A stretch of 40,428 bases of DNA, taken from positions 1-40,428 of the forward strand of contig JAGWAE010000004.1 in assembly GCA_018302135.1 (NCBI GenBank), in the 5' to 3' direction. The position numbers and the translations under genes were made by a program. Positions 1 through 9,502 of this stretch are shown here, in pieces. Within the stretch, counting starts at the first letter, position 1, and the number at the start of each line of letters is the position of its first letter. The notes beneath the pieces were generated by a model. That model was given only the letters and a program-made list of their open reading frames with translations. It was not told the DNA's origin and made no database searches. The DNA is from Candidatus Woesearchaeota archaeon (GTDB lineage: Archaea > Nanobdellota > Nanobdellia > SCGC-AAA011-G17 > PNOQ01).

Positions 1-6
1 AAAAAG

Positions 7-2559
7 ATGTCAGAAGAGCTAGAAATACAAAAGATAAACGTAAACAAAATTAAAGAGTTCTGGAAAAAATATCATTTAACAATTATAGTATTATTATTAA
101 TCCCTTTATTCTTAGCATCTTACTACAGAGCTTATTCTTATGATTTACCTGCAACCAATGAATGGGCAGAAAGCACAGTAATACAAAGAATCCAAGATCA
201 AATAGGCAGCAATATAATGAAGGAATATCCAGATATTGATGAAACAACATATAATAATTTAGTCTCTCAACAAACAAACCTATACATAGAACAAAACAAA
301 GACCTTTTTAATCAACAAGTTGAAATGCTGCATCAACAAATAAAAGCCAATTTTCAAGATGAAAAAGGACACACTTACATTCTTGGTATAGATGAATATT
401 ATTATTATAGACAAGCAGTTAATGTAGTAGAAAATGGAGACGTTGGTGATGAACTAGTTGATGGGAAACCTTTTGATAATCATATGGTTGCTCCAAATGG
501 CAAATTTGTAGAAAGTAATTTACATCCATTCATCACAGCTTATATATACAAAATAGTTAGCATATTCTTTGATACTACTGTAAAAGATGTTATATTCTTC
601 GTTCCTTTGCTTTTCGCAGCACTAACAACAATTCCTACTTTCTTCATAGTAAGAAGAGTTGTAGGTAATGTTGGAGGATTAGTTGCAGCATCATTATTGG
701 CAATAAGCCAATCATTTTTTGTAAGAACTGCCGCAGGAGCTCCAGACACAGATGTATACACTGTATTTTTCTCAGTTTTAATCGCTTGGTTATTTTTAGA
801 ATCATTTGGCACAAAATACGAACAAAAGAAGAAAAAGATAATCTTAGCAATTTTGGCAGGTCTATCTACAGGATTATTTGCATTCGCTTGGGGAGGATGG
901 TGGTACATATTTGATTTTATTTTAGGAACTATTTTCATTTACTTATTATATTTATTAATAAAATACAAGAAAAAAATATTCGAAGAAGTACGAACTAAAA
1001 ATGCTATAGTAACAGCTGTTTCATATTTAGCATCAACATTATTCTTCGTATCTATCATAATTAATATTCAATCATTTATAGATGCAGTATCTGGCCCAAT
1101 AAGTGTATTTTTCCTAAAAGAAGCAGCCAAAGAATCATTATGGCCTAATGTTTACAACACAGTAGCAGAACTAGGAGAAACTAATTTTTCAGCAGTCATG
1201 GATACATTGGGTGGAAAATTATTATTTTTAATTTCAATCTTAGGAATTGTACTATTCTTACTAAAGAAAAATAAAAAACAGTTAGAAGTAAAATATAGTA
1301 TTTTCTTAATTTTATGGTTCGTAGGCACATTATATAGTACAACTAAAGGAGTAAGGTTCACAATGTACATGGTACCTGTACACGCAATAGGTGTAGGTAT
1401 TTTCGCAGGAGTAGTTTATAACTGGGCCACAGAAAAATTAAGCAAATCATTAGAAATAAACAAAAAAATAATCGCTATTTTATTAATCATAGTTATCGTT
1501 TTATTATTCATAAAACCTGTAAAGAATGTAGAAAATATTGCAAAATCTGAAATTCCAATGATAGATGATGGATGGGTAAACGCATTAACTAACATAAAAG
1601 AAAATTCTTCTGAAAATGCAATTATAACTTCTTGGTGGGATTATGGTCACTGGTTCAAAGCAATAGCAGACAGAGCAGTTACCTTCGATGGTGCATCACA
1701 AAATAAGCCTCAAGCACACTGGGTTGGAAGAGCACTAACAACCAATAATGAAGATGAAGCTATGGGAATATTAAGAATGTTAAACTGTGGCGCAAATGAT
1801 GCTTATGATATTTTATTAGAAAAAGTAGAAGATCCTTTATTAGCAAAAAAAATACTAGATGAAGCTTTACCATTAAATAACAAGGAAGAAGCAAGAAAAA
1901 TATTAGCCGATCATATAGATAATCCAGATGAAGTTTTAGATAAAATGTTCTGCGAACAAAGAGAAAACTATTTCATAACTTCAGAAGATATGGTTTCCAA
2001 AGGAGGAGTATGGGCTCACTTTGGTTCATGGGATTTCGAAAGAGCATTTGTTTACAATACAATCAACACAAATAGTAAGGAAAACGCAGCAAAAATATTA
2101 AGTGAAACACTAGATTACACTGAAGAAGAAATAGACTCTGTTTATAGAGAAACAAAAAGCTTAACTGAAAAAGAAGCAGATTCATGGATTTCTCCATATC
2201 CTTCATACAGTAACGAAGGTAGTTGTAATAATATAAATGGAACAATGTACTGCAGTAATGGGGTTATAGTTTATCAAAATGAAAAGAGAGCCAGCATAAA
2301 CACTAATAATGGATTAATTAATTTAAAATATTATAGAGATGAAAATGGTGTATATGAAACAAATAATGGCACAGAAGAAATAGCAGTAGCTTTCATAACT
2401 GAAGATTCAAAAGCCATATTGATGGATCCAAAATTAATAGATAGTATGTTCACTAAATTATTTTATTATGGTGGAAAAAATTTAGATCATTTTGAATTAT
2501 TTGATTATCAACAAGGAATCAATGGATTTGAAGTATATGTATGGAAAATAAAATGGTAG
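7..2559 (+). CDS. aglB: Oligosaccharyl transferase STT3/AglB (archaeal N-glycosylation)
   Basis: 850 aa, multi-TM N-terminus, WWDYGHW catalytic motif (SWWDYGHWFKAIADRAVTFDG), N-terminal acidic loop motif GIDEYYYYRQ, second acidic motif GAPDTDVYTVFF. Confidence 0.95.
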   Translation: MSEELEIQKINVNKIKEFWKKYHLTIIVLLLIPLFLASYYRAYSYDLPATNEWAESTVIQRIQDQIGSNIMKEYPDIDETTYNNLVSQQTNLYIEQNKDLFNQQVEMLHQQIKANFQDEKGHTYILGIDEYYYYRQAVNVVENGDVGDELVDGKPFDNHMVAPNGKFVESNLHPFITAYIYKIVSIFFDTTVKDVIFFVPLLFAALTTIPTFFIVRRVVGNVGGLVAASLLAISQSFFVRTAAGAPDTDVYTVFFSVLIAWLFLESFGTKYEQKKKKIILAILAGLSTGLFAFAWGGWWYIFDFILGTIFIYLLYLLIKYKKKIFEEVRTKNAIVTAVSYLASTLFFVSIIINIQSFIDAVSGPISVFFLKEAAKESLWPNVYNTVAELGETNFSAVMDTLGGKLLFLISILGIVLFLLKKNKKQLEVKYSIFLILWFVGTLYSTTKGVRFTMYMVPVHAIGVGIFAGVVYNWATEKLSKSLEINKKIIAILLIIVIVLLFIKPVKNVENIAKSEIPMIDDGWVNALTNIKENSSENAIITSWWDYGHWFKAIADRAVTFDGASQNKPQAHWVGRALTTNNEDEAMGILRMLNCGANDAYDILLEKVEDPLLAKKILDEALPLNNKEEARKILADHIDNPDEVLDKMFCEQRENYFITSEDMVSKGGVWAHFGSWDFERAFVYNTINTNSKENAAKILSETLDYTEEEIDSVYRETKSLTEKEADSWISPYPSYSNEGSCNNINGTMYCSNGVIVYQNEKRASINTNNGLINLKYYRDENGVYETNNGTEEIAVAFITEDSKAILMDPKLIDSMFTKLFYYGGKNLDHFELFDYQQGINGFEVYVWKIKW

Positions 2560-3482
2560 ACTTGTCAATAGTAATTCCAGTATATAATGAAGAAAAAAAC
2601 ATACCCATTTTGTATAATAAACTAAACGAAGTTATTCAGTCCTTAAAGTTAAGTTATGAAATCGTTTTTGCAGATGATGGAAGTAAAGACAACACCATAA
2701 GAAATATAGAAGCATTGCAAGATAAAGACAATAAAGTAAAATTAATACAATTTAGAAAAAATTTTGGTAAATCTTATGCTTTATATGAAGGTTTCAAAAA
2801 TGCAACCGGAAAGATTATCATAACTATGGATGGAGATTTACAAGACGATCCAAACGAGATTCCAAGATTTTTAGAAGCAATAAAAAATTATGATGTTGTA
2901 GTTGGTTGGAAATTCAGAAGAAAAGATCCATTAACAAAAACAATTCCTTCAAAGATAGCTAATTATACAAATAGAAAAGCCACAAAACTAAGTATTCATG
3001 ATATGAATTGTGGATTTAAAGCATATAAAAGTGAAGCAGCAAAGAGTTTAAAATTATATGGAGACATGCATCGTTACATTCCGGCATTACTAGCTGAAAA
3101 AGGATTCAAAGTGGGAGAAATAAAAATAACTCACCATAAAAGAAAATATGGAAAAAGTAAATATGGGTTCGGACGATTATCCCGAGGTTTATTTGACTTC
3201 ATGACAATAAGGTTTTTAACAAATTATTCAAACAGACCGCTACATTTTTTTGGAGGGATTGGTATTGCACTTGGAACAATAGGATTTTTAATGGAATTAT
3301 ATGCATTATACTTAAAAGTATTTTTAGGAGAGTTATTCTTAACACATATCAGTCTTATAATTTTTGGATTTATCTTAATTCTGATGGGTTTACAATTAAT
3401 TTCAATAGGATTATTAGGCGAAATGATAGTAAAAAACAATAATGTTACAAACTATGAAGTTAAGAGAAAGATTGGTTTTTAA
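2541..3482 (+). CDS. GT2 family polyprenyl-phosphate glycosyltransferase (DPM/GtrB-like) with C-terminal TM helices
   Basis: LSIVIPVYNEEKNI, FADDGSKDNT, MDGDLQDDP, two C-terminal hydrophobic helices; overlaps the end of aglB. Confidence 0.9.
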   Translation: MENKMVDLSIVIPVYNEEKNIPILYNKLNEVIQSLKLSYEIVFADDGSKDNTIRNIEALQDKDNKVKLIQFRKNFGKSYALYEGFKNATGKIIITMDGDLQDDPNEIPRFLEAIKNYDVVVGWKFRRKDPLTKTIPSKIANYTNRKATKLSIHDMNCGFKAYKSEAAKSLKLYGDMHRYIPALLAEKGFKVGEIKITHHKRKYGKSKYGFGRLSRGLFDFMTIRFLTNYSNRPLHFFGGIGIALGTIGFLMELYALYLKVFLGELFLTHISLIIFGFILILMGLQLISIGLLGEMIVKNNNVTNYEVKRKIGF

Positions 3483-5082
3483 TATTTCCTTGCACATCTA
3501 AAACTCGTTTAACAACAATTTTACTGTTTACATGACTATTTTTAATCCTCAATTTTTTGTTTATTTCAATCTCACCATCAACAAAATAATTTGAGCTTGG
3601 AACATATATATACGCAGTAGGCTCTCCAAAGATAAGATATTTTATATTATTTGAAGGATAAACTACATCATTAAATAATATTTCATCTTTATTAATTTCT
3701 ATACTTCTTACAAAATTAAAATAAGACTTGTGTTTTTTTGTTATTAATATTTTCCTAAGAATTGATTTAGTATTTCTACTTATGAAACCCACTTTACCAA
3801 AAGTCAATTGAAAAACCCTCAAAACGAGATAATTAAATGTTTTCATCTGCCTATCCGGAATCTTGCTAAAATTACCAAAAATAGAGATAGTTTGATCATT
3901 TATTTTCAGTTTAGTTTTATCGTTTAGATAAGAAGAATACATTTTTTTATTTTTATTGGTTACAATAGATATTCCATTGTCAAAAAATTCTTTCTTTGAT
4001 TTCTTGAATAGCACATGGCACGTTGATTTATTTAAATTCATAACAACATAAAAGTTTGTATTATTTTTTATATAAATATTAGCTTCTTTAAAATATTTAT
4101 CAAAATTATTTATATTTACTTTTTTAAATTTATATGTTGTGTATAAAATAGACTGCAAATAATTATATAGATTATAACACAAATATCTATCGTCTAATTT
4201 TTCAAAAGAAAGCATTTTATTTTTAGAAAAATTTCTTAAAATATAACAAACTTGATTAGAATCTTCAATTAGCTCAGAAGTTATCTCAAAACCATCTGGA
4301 AGAACGTATTGAGTATTTCTACTACCTATAGATCCACCAAAACTAAAATCTGGATAAACAAAATATTTTATAAATCCAATAGATTTTTTCAAGATTTCTA
4401 AAGCTTTCGCATCCTTAGATTTAAGATAATATTTACCTAGATAACTAATAAGTAAAGAAGAATAACCTACATCAAATCCCCCATATTCTAAAAACCATCC
4501 TTCTTTATTTTGAGAAGTATAAAGAAAATCTAGTTTAGATTTGGCAAACCTTTGATATTCAATATTTTTAGTCAATAAATAATAATTATATATTGCCAAC
4601 AGAGCCCCAGAAACCTGGTTTTGTGCTTGATTTTCTTTTGTTTTTATTAACCAGTCCACAGATTTTTTTAATTTAGACATAATATATCTTTTATTTCTTA
4701 TCTTACTCTTCAATAATATTAAAGTTTCAGAAACAGCATATGCAGAAAAAGCTGTTCCAACAAAGCTACTTTCATTAGGGTACCATTCATTGAAAGATCC
4801 ATTTTTTTCCTGAATTTTACACCAAAAAAGTATGCCTGCATTTATTAATTCTAGAATAGATTCGTTATTGTAATAAGGATTATTTGGATTATCAAAATTA
4901 TACAATAAAGTCAAAGTTAAAACTGCTTCTTGTTTTCTACAACAAGGAAAATCAACTATTTTGTATTGCCAATAATCCCTATCAAAGCAACCATAATTAA
5001 CAGACAGAGGATTTCTATTCAACAATCCAATCAATCTGGGTATCTGTTCTATTACACTTAATAAATAATCATTTTCATTCAT
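3460..5082 (-). CDS. Alpha/alpha-toroid-like protein with C-terminal beta-rich domain (heparinase/C5-epimerase-like?), putative glycan-modifying enzyme
   Basis: 540 aa; helical-repeat N-terminus with toroid-like motifs (NGSFNEWYPNESSFVGTAFSAYAVSETL, EGWFLEYGGFDVGYSSLLISYLGKYY), beta-rich C-terminus; ATGA overlap with upstream nitroreductase gene. Confidence 0.5.
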   Translation of the reverse strand: MNENDYLLSVIEQIPRLIGLLNRNPLSVNYGCFDRDYWQYKIVDFPCCRKQEAVLTLTLLYNFDNPNNPYYNNESILELINAGILFWCKIQEKNGSFNEWYPNESSFVGTAFSAYAVSETLILLKSKIRNKRYIMSKLKKSVDWLIKTKENQAQNQVSGALLAIYNYYLLTKNIEYQRFAKSKLDFLYTSQNKEGWFLEYGGFDVGYSSLLISYLGKYYLKSKDAKALEILKKSIGFIKYFVYPDFSFGGSIGSRNTQYVLPDGFEITSELIEDSNQVCYILRNFSKNKMLSFEKLDDRYLCYNLYNYLQSILYTTYKFKKVNINNFDKYFKEANIYIKNNTNFYVVMNLNKSTCHVLFKKSKKEFFDNGISIVTNKNKKMYSSYLNDKTKLKINDQTISIFGNFSKIPDRQMKTFNYLVLRVFQLTFGKVGFISRNTKSILRKILITKKHKSYFNFVRSIEINKDEILFNDVVYPSNNIKYLIFGEPTAYIYVPSSNYFVDGEIEINKKLRIKNSHVNSKIVVKRVLDVQGNIKNQSFS

Positions 5083-6428
5083 TTTGAAGCTATAACCACA
5101 GATACGGAACCAAATCTGCTCCTCCTTATTCCTTGTTTTTTTATTATTTTTGACATCAATCTAGTGAGGTAATTTTCTCTCTTAGTTCTATGTAAATAAC
5201 TAGAACCATCACTTTTTTTATATTGTAAATACATTTGTAATAAATTTTCATAAAAAGGAGGAATTAAAAAATATCTAAACTCTTTTATATTATTATAATT
5301 ATTTTTTCTTAAAATATTAATTAATCTTTTCGACTTTAATGGTTTGTATGGCCCAAAAAAAGAATATATTCCAGTTTTACGAATATCATTACCAAATAAT
5401 ATTTTTATAGTTTTATAATAAAGAGAGAAAAGAAAACTATTTCTTCTATAAACGAAGATTAACTTTCCATTTTCATTTAATAAATCATAGCTCAAATGAC
5501 TAAATTCATTCAAAAGTTTATTTGACAATCTTTCAGCCTTAAAAAACATAGTTACGTTATCAAAATGATTTGGGGATATTTTATTTTTATCATATATTTC
5601 AAAAGAAAAATTTGATTTCAATTTATTAAGAGATATAGACTCTTTGCTATAATCAGAAGTTTCTTTGCAAAGATCTAAACAAACTATAGAACTATTTTCC
5701 GGAAATTCAGATAAATAGCTTCCGTCATAAGTAAGAATATCTAATATTTTTCCATTCGCATGTCTTTTTATTATATTTCTTATCAAATCTTTTTCATAGT
5801 TATGATATAAATCCATTTCTTTTCCAAGATAGGTTTTTCTAGAATAATATTTTTGATGATCAATAAGTTGCATTAATGACCAATCCTCAGGATTATAATT
5901 ATAATTAACTAAATTTCTTTTAACAAATTTATTCCAATGTATTAATTGATCTACAGGTTTTCTTGGAACCAGCTGAGCATTTTTTGATCTTTCATCAGGA
6001 TAACCTAATAAAATAAAACAACATATAGTCTGATTTTCAGGTATGTTTAATATTTTCTTAACTTTTTTCTCCGAACCAAAACTATTTATTGCTATTGACC
6101 CAACCCCATAATAATTAGAAGCCAAAAGGATGTTATTTGTAGCCATACTTGCCGCTTGTATAGCTTCTTTATAATTCCAAGAGTCATAAGTCATAACTAT
6201 AAGTACAGGAGATTTACCTATCATTGTATTAGAAGCTGCAATATTAATCAGTTTATCTTTTATTGAAGGTTCTTCAATTATTATAAAATTCCATAATTGT
6301 TGATTACAACTAGTTGGCGCAAAAGTGGCCAATTCCAGTATTTTAAACAATAGTTTATTATCTATCCTTTTATCAGAAAAACTTCTTATACTTTTACGAG
6401 TTTTAACAACTTTGACAAAATCCTTCAT
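5079..6428 (-). CDS. Nitroreductase-family flavoprotein fused to a divergent SAM-methyltransferase-like domain
   Basis: N-terminal half: RKSIRSFSDKRID, APTSCNQQLWNFIIIEE, AASMATNNILLASNYYGVGS, ILLGYPDE. C-terminal half: GKILDILTYDGSYLSEFPENSSIVCLDL and MTase-like topology. Start moved to Met at 6428 (ORF track gives 6482) because a TATA box (CTTTATATA on - strand, ~6455) lies ~27 nt upstream and the extra 18 aa are not nitroreductase-like. Confidence 0.75.
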   Translation of the reverse strand: MKDFVKVVKTRKSIRSFSDKRIDNKLLFKILELATFAPTSCNQQLWNFIIIEEPSIKDKLINIAASNTMIGKSPVLIVMTYDSWNYKEAIQAASMATNNILLASNYYGVGSIAINSFGSEKKVKKILNIPENQTICCFILLGYPDERSKNAQLVPRKPVDQLIHWNKFVKRNLVNYNYNPEDWSLMQLIDHQKYYSRKTYLGKEMDLYHNYEKDLIRNIIKRHANGKILDILTYDGSYLSEFPENSSIVCLDLCKETSDYSKESISLNKLKSNFSFEIYDKNKISPNHFDNVTMFFKAERLSNKLLNEFSHLSYDLLNENGKLIFVYRRNSFLFSLYYKTIKILFGNDIRKTGIYSFFGPYKPLKSKRLINILRKNNYNNIKEFRYFLIPPFYENLLQMYLQYKKSDGSSYLHRTKRENYLTRLMSKIIKKQGIRRSRFGSVSVVIASK

Positions 6429-6514
6429 CCTAAAGGGAAAAATAAAAAATATATAAAGCTTATCTAATTGCAAAAAAGACAAGATTTAAAAATAAACCAA
6501 TCAAAACGAATTAT

Positions 6515-6778
6515 ATGGCAGACAGTTTAATAGGTTTAGCGGGGGGATTTATATTTTTTTCATCATGGATAGTACAATTCTACGAAACCAAAAAAGCAAA
6601 AAAACCTATATATTCACAAAAATTCGTATGGCTTAGAATTATAGGTTGTTTGTTACTTATGGTAGAAGCAGTAAGAGTAGAATCAATTGCATTTTTTCTA
6701 ATGTATTTTGCCACAGGCATTATGATGGTTTACAGTTTGACGAAGATGAAAGACCATAAAACAAAAGGTTATTTTTAA
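6515..6778 (+). CDS. Small membrane protein resembling the lipid A biosynthesis N-terminal (LAB_N) domain
   Basis: 87 aa, three TM segments, pattern GFIFFSSWIVQFYETKKAKKPIYSQKFVWLRIIGCLLL. Confidence 0.6.
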   Translation: MADSLIGLAGGFIFFSSWIVQFYETKKAKKPIYSQKFVWLRIIGCLLLMVEAVRVESIAFFLMYFATGIMMVYSLTKMKDHKTKGYF

Positions 6779-8428
6779 TTATTTATCAACGTATAATAAA
6801 GAATATTTTCCGTTACTATTCTCATATTCTCTTGTTTTCATCTCTCTAGAAGAAACAAAAAGATTTATCTCCACTTCAGAAAACGAACCTCCATGTTTAA
6901 GCAAAATATAAACTGGGACATAGTTTCCATTACTTTGAATAAATCCAAGCTGTTCCAAATGATAGTTAGACTGTATAAATTCACTCAATTCAGGATCTTC
7001 AAATATTTTTGCAAAATCCCAATTATAAGCAAATAACCAAGGTGCACTTAAATTATTCAATGCATACTTCAGATCATCAACTTTACTAGGTATTCCTCCA
7101 GTTCCTTTTACATCTGCATGCCAAAGCAAACCATAAGCTTGATGACTGCTATGTACCACTTGTTCACCAGGTAACTTGTTATTATTTATATAATCCCCAG
7201 CAACATCCAGTCCAATAAATTGAGTATCAAACATTCTATTCTTAGAAGTTATTGAAGAAGTTAACAAAAAGAATAATAATATTATCACAAAAACCCATTT
7301 TAATTTTTTAACATTAATTATTTTAGCAGCATTTACAGATATAAAAAGGATAGAATAAGCAACAATAAGACAATACAAAGGTAACAAAGGATATTGGTGA
7401 TAGTTATGTCCTTGTAATTTATATGACATGTATACAAACCAAGGTATAGAAGAAGCTAAATATACTAAAAAGTATTTATAACCTACATTAGTTTTATATT
7501 TCTTAGACTTAATAGAAAACAAAGCAAATAAAACTGCACCAATAACAAACAACCACACCCCATATAAAGTATAATTATCACTAAAAAAAGATTTCATAAC
7601 ATTCCAAAATTCGCTAGAAAACACCAAGCCCAATTCAGTAGATTCTAACTCTTCTCCTAACGTTGTCGAAACAGTTGGTATATACAAAACCCACGCCAAG
7701 GATAAACTTGCAATAAAAAGTATAAACAAATGTTTTTTAATCATTGATTTGTCTAAAAGTTTCTTAAATGGGAAAATAAACAACATAGGGAAAAATAATA
7801 AAACAAAAGTATATTTAGTTAAAACTCCTAAAGCAAAAAATATAGAAAAAAGTATAGTATTCTTCCAGTTGGGAAGTTTCAACCAAAGAAGATAAAAATA
7901 AGTTCCAGCTAATGTAAAGAACAAAGCAGAATTTATCAAGTCCATTTGTCTTCCAAAAAAGATATTTAATGGATTTATGGCTAAAATAAATGCAGAAAGT
8001 AGTGCCAAATCTTCTCTATTAAACAAATTTTTTACAATTAAATACATAAAAAATATTGATCCTAAAGATAAAAATATATTAGTCAATCTTGCCAAAGTAA
8101 GAGATATTCCAAATATGTTAAAAAGCAAACCAACAATTATAGGTGTAGTTGGAAAAGTGTCAGAATGTGAGCCATTTTGTTCTTCATATATTCCAGGATA
8201 ATCCCACATTGGAACAAAAAAACCTGCACTAAAAAACCCTTCTCTGGCAAAGTTCCTAGCTTCAGTAAGATAATGAGTCTCTTTCCAGTTATGATAACCT
8301 ACCACCGGATAATCAACATGATAAACTCTCAGGTAAAAACCTAGAAGAATAAACAAAATTAATACAATTACTACCCCTTTTTTCTTTAAAAATGAAGACT
8401 TTGGCTGGTTATCCTGAGAATCATCCAT
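6779..8428 (-). CDS. GT-C fold (ArnT/PMT-like, GT39/GT83-type) membrane glycosyltransferase
   Basis: 549 aa multi-TM; acidic first-loop motif HNWKETHYLTEARNF, PTTPIIVGLLFNIFG, TKYTFVLLFFP. Confidence 0.75.
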   Translation of the reverse strand: MDDSQDNQPKSSFLKKKGVVIVLILFILLGFYLRVYHVDYPVVGYHNWKETHYLTEARNFAREGFFSAGFFVPMWDYPGIYEEQNGSHSDTFPTTPIIVGLLFNIFGISLTLARLTNIFLSLGSIFFMYLIVKNLFNREDLALLSAFILAINPLNIFFGRQMDLINSALFFTLAGTYFYLLWLKLPNWKNTILFSIFFALGVLTKYTFVLLFFPMLFIFPFKKLLDKSMIKKHLFILFIASLSLAWVLYIPTVSTTLGEELESTELGLVFSSEFWNVMKSFFSDNYTLYGVWLFVIGAVLFALFSIKSKKYKTNVGYKYFLVYLASSIPWFVYMSYKLQGHNYHQYPLLPLYCLIVAYSILFISVNAAKIINVKKLKWVFVIILLFFLLTSSITSKNRMFDTQFIGLDVAGDYINNNKLPGEQVVHSSHQAYGLLWHADVKGTGGIPSKVDDLKYALNNLSAPWLFAYNWDFAKIFEDPELSEFIQSNYHLEQLGFIQSNGNYVPVYILLKHGGSFSEVEINLFVSSREMKTREYENSNGKYSLLYVDK

Positions 8429-8451
8429 AAAATATGCTATTCCATAACCTA

Positions 8452-8457
8452 TTTAAA
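8452..8457. promoter_or_regulatory. Palindromic TATA-like box (TTTAAA) shared by divergent genes 8428(-) and 8479(+)
   Basis: Box centre 8454.5; midpoint between the two start codons is 8453.5, so about 25 nt from each ATG. Confidence 0.6.
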
Positions 8458-8478
8458 AGTTGCTAAACTTGCAAAAAC

Positions 8479-9162
8479 ATGGAAAAAACGTATATTGTAA
8501 TAGCCGCGTATAATGAAGAGAACAATATAACTAAAGTAATCTGCAGTCTAAAAAAAGAAGGATATCATAACATCATTGTTGTAGATGATGGTTCCAAAGA
8601 CCAAACCTCTAAGGTAGCAAAATCTGCAGGGGCTATAACTTTAAAGCACATTATAAACCGTGGCCAAGGGGCAGCATTACAAACAGGTATGAGCTATGCA
8701 TTACTCAATAACGCAGATTATATAGTTCACTTTGATGCGGACGGTCAACACAATCCGAAAGAAATAAAATATATGTTAGATCCGATTATTAAGAAAGAAG
8801 TAGACGCTACTTTAGGTTCAAGATTTTTAAAAAAACAAAAGATTCCTTTTTTCAGAAAACTCATGCTAAAAGGAGGAATATTAGCAATTTTAATCTTCTA
8901 CAGAATCAAATTAAGCGATGCACATAATGGGTTTAGAGCACTTTCAAACTCTGCAGCAAAAAAAATAGTAATAAAATCCGATAGAATGGAACACGCATCT
9001 GAAATTGTAGAACAAATAAATTCAAAAAAGATAAAGTATAAAGAAATACCCGTAACAATTAAATACACAAAAGAAACACTAAAAAATGGCAGAAAGGGTC
9101 AAGGAAGTTTTGATTCAATAAAGATATTATCGAAAATGGTATTAAAGAAGGTAGGAGTTTAA
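8479..9162 (+). CDS. GT2 dolichyl-phosphate glycosyltransferase-like
   Basis: YIVIAAYNEENNI, VVDDGSKDQT, HFDADGQHNP, GSRF, short soluble DPM1-like protein. Confidence 0.88.
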   Translation: MEKTYIVIAAYNEENNITKVICSLKKEGYHNIIVVDDGSKDQTSKVAKSAGAITLKHIINRGQGAALQTGMSYALLNNADYIVHFDADGQHNPKEIKYMLDPIIKKEVDATLGSRFLKKQKIPFFRKLMLKGGILAILIFYRIKLSDAHNGFRALSNSAAKKIVIKSDRMEHASEIVEQINSKKIKYKEIPVTIKYTKETLKNGRKGQGSFDSIKILSKMVLKKVGV

Positions 9163-9163
9163 A

Positions 9164-9502
9164 ATGGAATTTGTACAAATAGTAATATTAATATTTAGTG
9201 CATTTGCATTAAGTAGAGTTTTCATAAATATAAAAGATAAAAATCTAAAAAAATTGGAATCATTCTTCTGGATATTATTTTGGATTGCTATTATTTTAGG
9301 AACACTTTTACCAAATGTAATAGAAATAATTTCAAGATCATTGGGTGTACAAAGAGCAGCAGACTTAGGAATATATGCAATAATAATTTTGTTAGCTTAC
9401 TTGGTATTTAGACTATACGCAAAATTAGAAAATACAGAAAAAAAGATTACTAAGATTGTAAGGACAATAGCAATAAAAAATGAAAATAATTTACATAAGT
9501 GA
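9164..9502 (+). CDS. DUF2304-like small membrane protein
   Basis: 112 aa, three TM plus coiled-coil tail (LYAKLENTEKKITKIVRTIAIKNE); directly follows the GT2 gene, the usual DUF2304 context. Confidence 0.75.
   Translation: MEFVQIVILIFSAFALSRVFINIKDKNLKKLESFFWILFWIAIILGTLLPNVIEIISRSLGVQRAADLGIYAIIILLAYLVFRLYAKLENTEKKITKIVRTIAIKNENNLHK

Noticed and set aside
540-938. 132-aa - strand ORF antisense to aglB
   Set aside because: Fully nested in aglB, no recognisable domain or promoter.
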